Shown here piece after piece: positions 1 to 6,013 of a stretch of DNA of 6,463 nt. Each line of letters starts with the position of its first letter. Positions within the stretch are counted from its first letter, which is position 1. The stretch comes from Polaromonas sp. (GTDB lineage Bacteria > Pseudomonadota > Gammaproteobacteria > Burkholderiales > Burkholderiaceae_C), in contig JAHFQQ010000202.1 of NCBI GenBank assembly GCA_023259235.1, forward strand, positions 1 to 6,463. The letters run 5' to 3'. A program made the position numbers and the translations under genes. Below the pieces are notes generated by a model. It was given only the letters and a program-made list of their open reading frames with translations, made no database searches and had not been told where the DNA came from.

Positions 1-2
1 GT

Positions 3-1091
3 GAGGTCAAGGGGTTCAATATTGCGGATTACATTCCCGAAAAAGACGCCCGGCATATGGACCGCTTCATTCACCTCGGGCTGGCCGCAGCGTGCCAGGC
101 GGTGGCCGATAGTGGCTTGCCCACGGGCGAGGCACTCGACGATGAACTGGCCACGCGCATTGGTTGCAACATCGGCTCGGGCATTGGCGGCTTGCCGCTG
201 ATCGAGCAAATGCACTCCGAACTGGTCAGTCGTGGCCCGCGCCGCATTTCTCCGTTTTTCGTGCCTGCGTCGATCATCAACATGATCTCCGGGCATGTGT
301 CGATCAAATTCGGCTTCAAGGGCCCAAGCATCGCGGTCGTGACGGCCTGTACCACGGGTCTCCATGCCATTGGCCTGTCGGCGCGCATGATTGAGTATGG
401 CGACTGCGACGTGATGATTGCCGGTGGAGCCGAGGCGACCATTTCACCACTCGGTGTTGGCGGCTTTGCGGCGGCCCGCGCACTTTCGACCCGCAATGAA
501 GACCCGGGAACAGCTTCGCGCCCTTGGGACAAAGACCGTGATGGCTTTGTGCTGGGCGAGGGCGGTGGCGTGGTGGTACTCGAAGAGTATGAGCACGCCA
601 AAGCCCGCGGCGCGAAAATCTATGCTGAAGTGATCGGATTTGGCATGAGCTCTGACGCGTACCATATGACCTCGCCCGACATCGATGGTCCCCGCCGCTC
701 CATGCTCATGGCATTGAACAATGCCGGCATCAACGCCGATCAGGTTCAGTATCTCAATGCCCATGGCACATCCACGCAGTTGGGTGACTTGAATGAAACG
801 AATGCCATCAAGGCGGCATTTGGCAGCCATGCCAAGAGCTTGGTGGTCAGTTCGACCAAGTCAATGACAGGTCATCTCCTGGGCGGAGCGGGGGGGATCG
901 AGTCGGTGTTCACAGTGCTTGCGTTGAAGCACCAGATCATTCCTCCCACTATCAACATCTTCAATCAGGACCCGGAGTGCGACCTGGATTACTGCGCCAA
1001 CACCGCCCGTGCTGCGAAGATCGAGTTTGCCGTTAAAAACAATTTTGGGTTTGGTGGCACCAACGGTACGCTGGTGTTCAAGCGCGTTTGA
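3..1091 (+). CDS. fabF: Beta-ketoacyl-ACP synthase II, 3' part (5' end outside window)
   Basis: This cytosolic condensing enzyme joins malonyl-ACP to a growing acyl-ACP chain in type II fatty-acid synthesis. The frame is open from base 3 and ends at TGA 1089-1091, giving 362 residues. The family usually has about 410, so roughly 50 N-terminal residues and the start codon lie upstream. The thiolase-fold catalytic set is complete. The nucleophilic Cys is at 348-350 in a TACTTG motif. The first His is at 762-764 (NAHGTSTQLGD), the Lys at 858-860 and the second His at 873-875 (KSMTGHLLGGAGG). The glycine-rich C-terminal NNFGFGGTNG motif is present. Spacing between these residues matches my recollection of E. 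coli FabF (C163, H303, K335, H340). The FabF subtype rather than FabB is inferred from the ADYIP and MDRFIHLGLAAA region and the usual neighbourhood. The ATG at 57 is internal (that same MDRF segment), not the real start. Confidence 0.96.
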   Translation, partial: EVKGFNIADYIPEKDARHMDRFIHLGLAAACQAVADSGLPTGEALDDELATRIGCNIGSGIGGLPLIEQMHSELVSRGPRRISPFFVPASIINMISGHVSIKFGFKGPSIAVVTACTTGLHAIGLSARMIEYGDCDVMIAGGAEATISPLGVGGFAAARALSTRNEDPGTASRPWDKDRDGFVLGEGGGVVVLEEYEHAKARGAKIYAEVIGFGMSSDAYHMTSPDIDGPRRSMLMALNNAGINADQVQYLNAHGTSTQLGDLNETNAIKAAFGSHAKSLVVSSTKSMTGHLLGGAGGIESVFTVLALKHQIIPPTINIFNQDPECDLDYCANTARAAKIEFAVKNNFGFGGTNGTLVFKRV

Positions 1092-1097
1092 CGCGGC

Positions 1098-1679
1098 TTG
1101 ATTCCGTTCCTTCACGCACCCACCAAACTGCCCACTGCCTTGGCCACGCACCAAGCCCCGCCGGTCATTTATCCGCTGGGGCGCCTGCGTTTTTTGGGTT
1201 GGCTATTGCTGGGGCTCTGGCTTGCCGGCTCTCTGATTGTGCTGCTTTCCCTTGATACCAGGCGGCCGTTTGATTGGCGGATGGTTTTGACGCTTGCTGT
1301 TCTGTTGGGCGCGGGCGCGGCAGTGCGTAGCGGCTGGAACAATGCCGCTACCGGTCAGTTGGCCTGGGATGGGGAAGTCTGGCGTTGGGAGAGCACGGGC
1401 TACCAGGCGGGAATTGCTGCCCATGAACTCTTGGTGATTGCCGATTTCCAGGGCCTGATGCTGCTTCGGCTCGAAAATCGGGCCGACGCCAAATTGTGGC
1501 TCTGGGTCGAGCGAAGTGCATTGCCAGAGCGCTGGCTCGATCTGCGTCGGGCTGTGTATTCACCGCGCAAGTCACCCACCAAGCCCTTGCAGAACGTCTG
1601 GTTGCAGGCGGAACCGCAGTCGGCCGTGGCGGCATCGGACACCATGCAAACTGTTGATCAAGCGCAGGAGAAGCCATGA
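1098..1679 (+). CDS. YgfX/CptA-like two-helix inner-membrane protein, translationally coupled to rpoE
   Basis: This gives 193 residues from TTG 1098. No ATG fits, and neither TTG 1098 nor the alternative TTG 1140 (179 residues) has a clear Shine-Dalgarno; the shorter form starts just before the hydrophobic region and is equally plausible. Two hydrophobic segments follow each other (around LGWLLLGLWLAGSLIVLLSL and MVLTLAVLLGAGAAV). Next comes a tryptophan-rich cytosolic-type domain with GQLAWDGEVWRW, GLMLLRLE, LWLWVE and ERWLDLRRAVY. From memory, E. coli YgfX (CptA, linked to MreB/FtsZ inhibition and to SdhE) has the same two-helix layout and matching blocks (GRLRWQGQEW, MMLRLR, LWL, EWRDLRR). 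The tail of about 35 residues beyond LDLRRAVYS is extra. The gene starts 7 bp after fabF, and its TGA overlaps the rpoE ATG. No SdhE-like partner is in the window, so a toxin role is not supported here. Family call is moderate; function is unknown. Confidence 0.68.
   Translation: MIPFLHAPTKLPTALATHQAPPVIYPLGRLRFLGWLLLGLWLAGSLIVLLSLDTRRPFDWRMVLTLAVLLGAGAAVRSGWNNAATGQLAWDGEVWRWESTGYQAGIAAHELLVIADFQGLMLLRLENRADAKLWLWVERSALPERWLDLRRAVYSPRKSPTKPLQNVWLQAEPQSAVAASDTMQTVDQAQEKP
1666..1670 (+). promoter_or_regulatory. Shine-Dalgarno of rpoE, inside the upstream gene
   Basis: AGGAG ends 5 bases before the ATG at 1676 and lies within the last codons of the YgfX-like gene. With the ATGA stop/start overlap (1676-1679) it fixes the rpoE start and points to translational coupling of the two genes. 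Confidence 0.85.
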
Positions 1680-2311
1680 CCGCCGACCTGCCACCGTTGC
1701 AAGCGCGGACGGCTACCGACAGCGATGCGATGCTGGTCGAGCGCGCGGTTGCGGGTGACCAAAAGGCGTTTGAGCTGCTGGTCATAAAGTACCAGCGCCG
1801 CATTCAGCGCCTGATCGGCCGCATGGTACGCGATGTGGACTTAGTGGAAGACATTGCCCAGGAAACATTCATTCGGGCATACCGGGCCTTGGCCCAGTTC
1901 AGAGGCGAGGCCCAGTTCTACACCTGGTTGTACCGAATTGCGGTAAATACTGCCAAAAAGGCCCTGATGGACCTTAAGCGGAACCCGACCGTATCGGAAA
2001 ATTCCTTCAAATCCGGGGAGGACAACGAAACTTCCCCGCTCGAAAATGAACTAATCAGCTCGGAGACACCTGATGCCGTGCTGGCCAGCAAGGAAATAGC
2101 AGAAATGGTGAATGCTGCTTTGGGCGCGTTGCCGGAGGAGCTCCGTCAGGCCATCACTTTGCGCGAAATAGAAGGTTTGAGCTATGAAGAGATATCGGAG
2201 GCCATGAGTTGCCCTATAGGGACGGTGCGGTCCCGCATCTTCAGGGCACGCGAAGCGATATCTGAGAAGGTCAAGCCCCTGCTCGAAAACCAGTCCGGCA
2301 AGCGATGGTGA
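1676..2311 (+). CDS. rpoE: Extracytoplasmic-function RNA polymerase sigma factor RpoE (AlgU/SigE)
   Basis: This is the group 4 sigma factor that directs RNA polymerase to envelope-stress promoters; it is held inactive by RseA. At 211 residues it is slightly longer than E. coli RpoE (191), with the extra residues at the N-terminus and in the linker. The sigma-2 domain spans about residues 25-100, with DQKAFELLVIKYQ, the core-binding and -10-recognition part DIAQETFIRAYRAL, and FYTWLYRIAVNTAKK (81-95). A variable acidic linker covers about 104-137. The sigma-4 domain spans about 140-203, with LPEELRQAITLREIEGLSYEE and the helix-turn-helix CPIGTVRSRIFRAREAI (179-195). The last two blocks are almost identical to E. 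coli RpoE as I recall it. Start ATG 1676 has a good Shine-Dalgarno and overlaps the previous gene. The RseA and RseB genes downstream confirm the RpoE subtype. No consensus RpoE-type promoter was found just upstream. Confidence 0.97.
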   Translation: MTADLPPLQARTATDSDAMLVERAVAGDQKAFELLVIKYQRRIQRLIGRMVRDVDLVEDIAQETFIRAYRALAQFRGEAQFYTWLYRIAVNTAKKALMDLKRNPTVSENSFKSGEDNETSPLENELISSETPDAVLASKEIAEMVNAALGALPEELRQAITLREIEGLSYEEISEAMSCPIGTVRSRIFRAREAISEKVKPLLENQSGKRW

Positions 2312-2408
2312 GATGTTGGCATCCAGAAGCGCCCATCAAGCAGCGTCAAGTGAGTCAGAGCAAGTTAATCAATTACCTGAAACCCGCAGTCTACCGCCCA
2401 CAAATATC

Positions 2409-3041
2409 ATGAAACCGACCATGCAAGCCAAAGAAATGCTGTCAGCCCTGGCCGATGGTCAGTTGCCGAGTGATGATTTAGGCGCCGCTCTCCAGGTTTG
2501 CCAGGATGGCGAGTCCGCATCACCTGCACTGGCCAGCTGGAATACCTACCACCTGATTGGTGAGGTGCTGCGCTCTCCTGCACTGGCGGTGCAGGGTGCG
2601 GATCCGGCGTTTGTCAGCCAGATCAAGCAGCGTCTTGTGCAAGAATCATGGATTACAACAGAGCCACGATCTTCTGGGTTTGAGTCGGCGAATCGGACCA
2701 GAAAGGCGGCGGCCAGTGAATTGAACCATCACGGTCGGGCAGCCAACGATGGCATGTTTCGATGGAAACTGGTGGCTGGACTGGCCTCGCTGGCGGCGGT
2801 TTCCACAATAGCGTGGCATGCTTCAGGTCTGTCGGTCCCCGACTCCGCTCCGCAGCTTGCCCAGGCGTCTGAATCGCCGCAACTGGTTGTGGCCTCGCCG
2901 CAGGGCCCCATGGTTCGTGACGCCAAGCTTGAAGAACTACTGGCTGCGCACAAGCAGTTTGCCGGTATTTCCGCCTTCCAGGAGCCCTCAGGGTTCCTGC
3001 ACCAAGCCACGTTTGATACTTTGCAGAATGCGGGACGTTGA
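2409..3041 (+). CDS. rseA: Anti-sigma-E factor RseA (MucA-like), single-pass membrane protein
   Basis: RseA is an inner-membrane anti-sigma factor: its cytoplasmic N-terminus binds RpoE, its periplasmic C-terminus binds RseB, and stress-induced proteolysis frees RpoE. With ATG 2409 it has 210 residues. The N-terminal domain (about 5-80) opens MQAKEMLSALADGQL and carries WNTYHLIGEVLRS (44-56), both typical of RseA-type sigma-binding domains. A low-complexity linker follows. One transmembrane helix lies at about 121-138 (LVAGLASLAAVSTIAW), preceded by RWK, which fits a cytoplasmic N-terminus. The periplasmic tail ends with MVRDAKLEELLAAHKQFAG and PSGFLHQATF, a conserved C-terminal block in betaproteobacterial RseA as I recall. 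The start is uncertain: the frame is open back to ATG 2313, two bases after the rpoE stop, and ATG 2421 would give the E. coli-like MQ start. None has a strong Shine-Dalgarno. The symbol rests on motifs plus position between rpoE and rseB. Confidence 0.9.
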   Translation: MKPTMQAKEMLSALADGQLPSDDLGAALQVCQDGESASPALASWNTYHLIGEVLRSPALAVQGADPAFVSQIKQRLVQESWITTEPRSSGFESANRTRKAAASELNHHGRAANDGMFRWKLVAGLASLAAVSTIAWHASGLSVPDSAPQLAQASESPQLVVASPQGPMVRDAKLEELLAAHKQFAGISAFQEPSGFLHQATFDTLQNAGR

Positions 3042-3060
3042 GCGCGGCCCGCGGGCAGGG

Positions 3061-3066
3061 AAAGGA
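3061..3066 (+). promoter_or_regulatory. Probable Shine-Dalgarno of rseB
   Basis: AAAGGA is the only purine-rich site before the ATG at 3079. The 12-base gap is longer than usual, so translation may be modest. It still favours ATG 3079, which begins a clear signal peptide, over the in-frame ATG 3028 that overlaps rseA. Confidence 0.45.
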
Positions 3067-3078
3067 CTTCGTAAACTC

Positions 3079-4125
3079 ATGAAGTACAAGACCTTTCGGC
3101 TTTTTGCTGGTGCAGGATGGGTACTGTTAGCGACGAATTATGTAATGGCTCAGGTACTTGCGCCCGTTACGCCATTGGCCGCTCCGGGTGCGACCGCTAC
3201 CGTGGAGCAATCCCGGAGCATCGATGACTGGTTAATGCGAATGCATGAGGCGGCCCAAAAGCGCGCCTATGTTGGAACCTTTGTTGTGTCCTCCGGAGCA
3301 TCCCTTTCAAGCGCCAAGATATGGAACGTCTGCGAGGGTAACCAGCATATGGAGCGCATCGAGACGCTCACAGGCGCGCCGCATTCCATTTTTCGTCACA
3401 ATGACCAGGTCATTACCTTCATGCCAGAGCAAAAGCTTGCACGTAGTGAGACACGCGAGTCGTCCGGCATTTTTCCAGAGTTGCCGCGACCCACCGAACG
3501 CCGCGTTGCCGATTTTTATCAACTGCGGCAGAACGGTATTGAACGGGTAGCCGGAGTTGAAGCCAACATCATTGAGCTTGTTCCCAGGGACAATCTGCGT
3601 TTTGGTTACCGTGTCTGGACTGAAAAGAAAACTGACCTGGTGGTAAAGCTGCAGACGCTGGGCACTGATGGCAACGTGCTCGAACAGGCCGCGTTTTCGG
3701 AGTTGCAACTTGGTGCGCCGGTGAAAATGGACCAGCTTATCCAACTGATGGGAAAGGTCGAGGGCTACCGTATTGAAAAGTTAGTCCTGGTGAAGACAAC
3801 AGCAAACGCCGAAGGCTGGGCTTTGAGCGAACCCGTGGCTGGATTCGAGCCCGTGCGATGCTACAGGCGTCTGGTTAATGCACAGAAGTCGCCACCCGGC
3901 AATGGTCCACTGCAGTGGGTTTTCTCCGACGGTCTTGCGTCGGTTTCCATTTTTGTGGAGCCCATGGATCGGCAACGCCAAGTTGGAAAGTCCAGCCGCC
4001 TTTCGCTGGGCGCCACGCAGACAATGACCAAACAAATGGACCCGTACTGGATAACTGTGATGGGCGAGGTTCCGATGGCGACCTTGCAGCTCTTTGCCAA
4101 TCGGCTTGAACGACGGAAACCCTGA
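3079..4125 (+). CDS. rseB: Periplasmic sigma-E regulator RseB (MucB-like)
   Basis: RseB is a periplasmic protein that binds the C-terminal part of RseA and shields it from protease attack; in the family it senses misplaced envelope lipids or lipopolysaccharide. It has 348 residues (E. coli RseB 318). The signal peptide is residues 1-24: MKYK, a hydrophobic core, then VMA before Q25, a good signal peptidase I site. The mature part starts with a Q/A/P-rich spacer, then the large LolA-like domain from about 47 (SIDDWLMRMHEAAQKRAYVGTFV, MERIETLTGAP, FGYRVW around 175-180). The smaller C-terminal domain runs from about 225 (GFEPVR, VFSDGLASVSIFVEP, ending ITVMGEVPMATLQLFANRLE). These blocks are hallmark MucB/RseB regions. 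The mature protein has only two cysteines, C85 and C261. It follows rseA by 37 bp and is probably co-transcribed. Frame upstream to ATG 3028 exists but would destroy the signal-peptide layout. Confidence 0.94.
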   Translation: MKYKTFRLFAGAGWVLLATNYVMAQVLAPVTPLAAPGATATVEQSRSIDDWLMRMHEAAQKRAYVGTFVVSSGASLSSAKIWNVCEGNQHMERIETLTGAPHSIFRHNDQVITFMPEQKLARSETRESSGIFPELPRPTERRVADFYQLRQNGIERVAGVEANIIELVPRDNLRFGYRVWTEKKTDLVVKLQTLGTDGNVLEQAAFSELQLGAPVKMDQLIQLMGKVEGYRIEKLVLVKTTANAEGWALSEPVAGFEPVRCYRRLVNAQKSPPGNGPLQWVFSDGLASVSIFVEPMDRQRQVGKSSRLSLGATQTMTKQMDPYWITVMGEVPMATLQLFANRLERRKP

Positions 4126-4180
4126 GCCGGTGTCGTGCCAGGAATCTTCAAGCGAGCACGGTGCGGGGGGATTGGTTTTT

Positions 4181-4210
4181 TTGCCTCGACCGCCATTTAT
4201 CCCATAGAAT
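4181..4210 (+). promoter_or_regulatory. Candidate sigma-70-type promoter for mucD/degP
   Basis: The 122-bp gap after rseB contains TTGCCT (4181-4186) and TAGAAT (4205-4210, 5 of 6 to the -10 consensus) 18 bases apart. This would start a transcript near 4217, about 30 bases before the protease start. A perfect -35 hexamer TTGACA lies at 4213-4218 but has no good -10 at the right distance. The T-run at 4176-4182 has no convincing hairpin before it, so read-through from rseB is also likely. Confidence 0.3.
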
Positions 4211-4247
4211 TTTTGACAACCAACCACTAACTTGACTAGCGACATTT

Positions 4248-5720
4248 ATGACAAGACTGATGATGATTGAATTGAACCGGAAAACACTGCGCTCCTATTT
4301 GATTGCGGGTCTGCTCGCGGTCGTCGCGGTCACCGTGCTGATGCCAGTCAAACCGGTGTGGGCGCAAGTCCGTACGCTGCCTGATTTCACCGATCTGGTT
4401 GAACAGGTGGGGCCATCCGTTGTCAACATCCGCACGCTCGAGAAAGTCAAGGCGTCGGCTACGGGCGGCGCTGACGAACAGATGCTTGAGTTTTTTCGGC
4501 GGTTTGGCATTCCGGTGCCACCCAACATGCCTCGCGCTCCGCGTCCCGACCGCAATCAGCCTGACGAAGAGCAGCCGCGCGGGGTAGCTTCCGGGTTTAT
4601 CCTGACAGCAGACGGCTTTGTCATGACCAATGCCCACGTGGTTGAAGGCGCGGACGAAGTGATCGTAACCCTGACGGATAAGAGGGAATTCAAGGCCAAA
4701 ATCATCGGGGCGGACAAGCGCAGTGATATTGCGGTGGTCAAGATTGAGGCGACCGGTCTGCCAGCCGTGAAAATTGGCGACATCAACCGCTTGAAAGTAG
4801 GCGAATGGGTCATGGCCATTGGCTCGCCATTCGGCCTGGAAAATTCCGTGACCGCGGGTATCGTGAGCGCCAAACAGCGCGACACCGGCGACTACCTTCC
4901 TTTTATTCAGACCGATGTAGCCATTAATCCGGGCAATTCGGGGGGACCCCTGATCAACATGCGCGGAGAAGTCGTGGGCATCAATAGCCAGATTTATTCA
5001 CGTTCTGGCGGCTCGCTGGGCATTTCATTTGCCATTCCCATTGATGAAGCGATGCATGTGTCGGATCAGTTGCGAAGCAGCGGCAAGGTTACGCGCGGCC
5101 GAATTGGCGTGCAGATTGACCGGGTGTCCAAGGACGTGGCTGAGTCGATTGGGCTGGCAAAACCGCAAGGGGCGCTGGTAAGAGCCGTTGAGAGCAATGC
5201 GCCCGCGGAAAAAGCGGGTATAGAACCGGGCGACATCATTATCAAGTTTGACGGCAAGTTGATCGACAAAGCCAGTGACCTTCCGCGCATGGTCGGCAAT
5301 GTCAAGCCTGGCACCAAGGCCGTGGTGACCGTGTTCAGGCGCGGCGCCACAAAGGATCTGCCGGTCGTCATTGGCGAAGTGGAGCCGGAAAAGCCGGCCC
5401 GGGCTGCCGCGGCGGCAGAGCCCAAACCGCAAGCGGCGGGTCCGGCACAAGCGTTCGGGCTGGCTGTGAGCGAATTGCCTGATGCTCAAAAGAAAGAACT
5501 CAAGATCAAAGGTGGAGTGAAGGTTGACGCCGTTGAAGGCGCGGCGGCCCGCGCCGGGCTGCGCGAGGGAGACGTGATTGTGGCGATGGCAAACTCTGAA
5601 ATCGCGAACGTCAAGAATTTCGAAGCGGCGCTGGCAAAAATTGATAAGTCCAAGACCATCACCTTGTTGATCCGACGCGGCGAATTGGCGCAGTATGTGT
5701 TGATCCGGCCGCTCCGCTGA
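4248..5720 (+). CDS. mucD: Periplasmic serine endoprotease of the HtrA/DegP (MucD) family
   Basis: This periplasmic protease degrades or refolds damaged envelope proteins and is normally part of the sigma-E response. It has 490 residues, close to E. coli DegP (474 with its signal). The signal peptide is about residues 1-39 with cleavage likely after VWA before Q40. The trypsin-like domain is about 45-270, with the complete triad: His130 in TNAHVVEGADE, Asp160 in RSDIAVVKIE, Ser231 in NPGNSGGPL (codon 4938-4940). The LA-loop (about 66-112) is rich in P, R and acidic residues. PDZ1 is about 282-378 (RGRIGVQI, ALVRAVESNAPAEKAGIEPGDIII). An Ala/Pro/Glu linker follows (379-400), then PDZ2 at about 401-490 (GVKVDAVEGAAARAGLREGDVIV). 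I see no cysteine. In-frame ATGs at 4260 and 4263 are possible starts; none has a good Shine-Dalgarno. MucD, DegP and DegQ names are all used for this locus; the choice is by context. Confidence 0.95.
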   Translation: MTRLMMIELNRKTLRSYLIAGLLAVVAVTVLMPVKPVWAQVRTLPDFTDLVEQVGPSVVNIRTLEKVKASATGGADEQMLEFFRRFGIPVPPNMPRAPRPDRNQPDEEQPRGVASGFILTADGFVMTNAHVVEGADEVIVTLTDKREFKAKIIGADKRSDIAVVKIEATGLPAVKIGDINRLKVGEWVMAIGSPFGLENSVTAGIVSAKQRDTGDYLPFIQTDVAINPGNSGGPLINMRGEVVGINSQIYSRSGGSLGISFAIPIDEAMHVSDQLRSSGKVTRGRIGVQIDRVSKDVAESIGLAKPQGALVRAVESNAPAEKAGIEPGDIIIKFDGKLIDKASDLPRMVGNVKPGTKAVVTVFRRGATKDLPVVIGEVEPEKPARAAAAAEPKPQAAGPAQAFGLAVSELPDAQKKELKIKGGVKVDAVEGAAARAGLREGDVIVAMANSEIANVKNFEAALAKIDKSKTITLLIRRGELAQYVLIRPLR

Positions 5721-5756
5721 TGATCTGATGCACTGCCCTCGGAAGACCCTTCCTGG

Positions 5757-5831
5757 CCGGTCGCAAAACCCCGCAAGACGCGCGAGTTTCCCGAAACTCC
5801 ACACTTCTCATGAATCTTTTTTTGCGACCGG
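5757..5831. repeat. 12-bp perfect inverted repeat enclosing a small hairpin
   Basis: CCGGTCGCAAAA (5757-5768) is exactly complementary to TTTTGCGACCGG (5820-5831) across 51 bases. Inside lies a second hairpin, GAGTTT (5784-5789), loop CCCG, AAACTC (5794-5799). The element begins 36 bp after the protease stop. The T-run (5817-5823) sits inside the right arm rather than after it, so this is not a classic terminator. In RNA it could act as a 3' stabiliser or an attenuating structure; in DNA it resembles a small palindromic or MITE-like unit, but I see no target-site duplication. Confidence 0.75.
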
Positions 5832-5844
5832 GCGGCGATCCCGG
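5828..5844. repeat. Short hairpin competing with the large inverted repeat
   Basis: CCGGG (5828-5832) can pair with CCCGG (5840-5844) over a 7-base loop. Its left arm reuses the last bases of the right arm of the larger stem (5820-5831), so the two folds exclude each other in RNA. No U-tract follows. Confidence 0.4.
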
Positions 5845-5850
5845 ATGGAT

Positions 5851-6000
5851 CAAAAATATATTTGACTAAAAGGGGCCCCATAAATTTGTGAGTGTTTACT
5901 AACAATAAAATGGTATATCAATGAATTTTGTTAGAATGTATCAAGTCTTTTATGTATTTTTGGTATATAAAAACGATATGGGTCCAAAATTTATCTTGAA
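5851..6000. other. AT-rich non-coding island in the mucD-lepA gap
   Basis: A hand count gives 39 G+C in 150 bases (about 26%), far below the surrounding genes, and most of the G+C in one 10-base block sits in a single GGGGCCCC palindrome (5872-5879). I see no credible coding frame. The stretch contains a 20-bp dyad (5886-5905), two -10-like words TGGTATAT 50 bp apart (5911 and 5961) and an extended -10-like TGTTAGAAT (5929-5937). It looks like a regulatory or easily unwound region, or a remnant of foreign DNA. Confidence 0.7.
5886..5905. promoter_or_regulatory. Operator-like 20-bp imperfect dyad
   Basis: TTGTGAGT (5886-5893) and ACTAACAA (5898-5905) are mirror half-sites matching at 7 of 8 positions around a 4-base centre. 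A third similar half-site, TTGTTAGA, is at 5928-5935 and overlaps a possible extended -10 (TGTTAGAAT). Size and symmetry suit a dimeric helix-turn-helix regulator, for example TetR-like; no regulator can be named from the sequence. Confidence 0.35.
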
Positions 6001-6013
6001 TCCAACGGATTCA
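5997..6013. repeat. Perfect 17-bp dyad / short hairpin
   Basis: TGAATCC (5997-6003), loop AAC, GGATTCA (6007-6013) form perfect 7-bp arms. As DNA it could be a protein-binding dyad; as RNA it would be a tight 3-base-loop hairpin whose 3' edge touches the ATG of a possible small reading frame at 6013. Confidence 0.6.

Noticed and set aside
1610..1639. Possible RpoE-type promoter (GGAACCG ... TCGGA) just before rpoE
   Set aside because: Both elements deviate from the GGAACTT / TCTGA pattern and the 18-base spacer is long; it lies inside a coding region, so the match is not convincing.
2818..3078. Upstream in-frame extension of rseB starting inside rseA
   Set aside because: The extension is an out-of-frame reading of the rseA periplasmic tail, rich in Arg/Pro, and it would bury the clear signal peptide that begins at ATG 3079.
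4141..4182. Possible terminator after rseB (T-run at 4176-4182)
   Set aside because: Seven T residues are present, but no stable GC stem sits directly before them.
5025..5804. A 259-codon - strand reading frame over the end of mucD
   Set aside because: It mirrors a highly conserved HtrA coding region (PDZ domains), and its protein has the Arg/Gly/His-rich composition of an antisense shadow with no recognisable motif.
5784..5823. Possible mucD terminator (hairpin 5784-5799 plus T-run 5817-5823)
   Set aside because: The T-run is 17 bases from the small stem and is itself part of the larger inverted repeat, so it does not have intrinsic-terminator geometry.
5872..5879. GGGGCCCC palindrome in the AT-rich stretch
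   Set aside because: It is a striking 8-bp palindrome but isolated, with no loop, repeat copies or partner motif to support a function.
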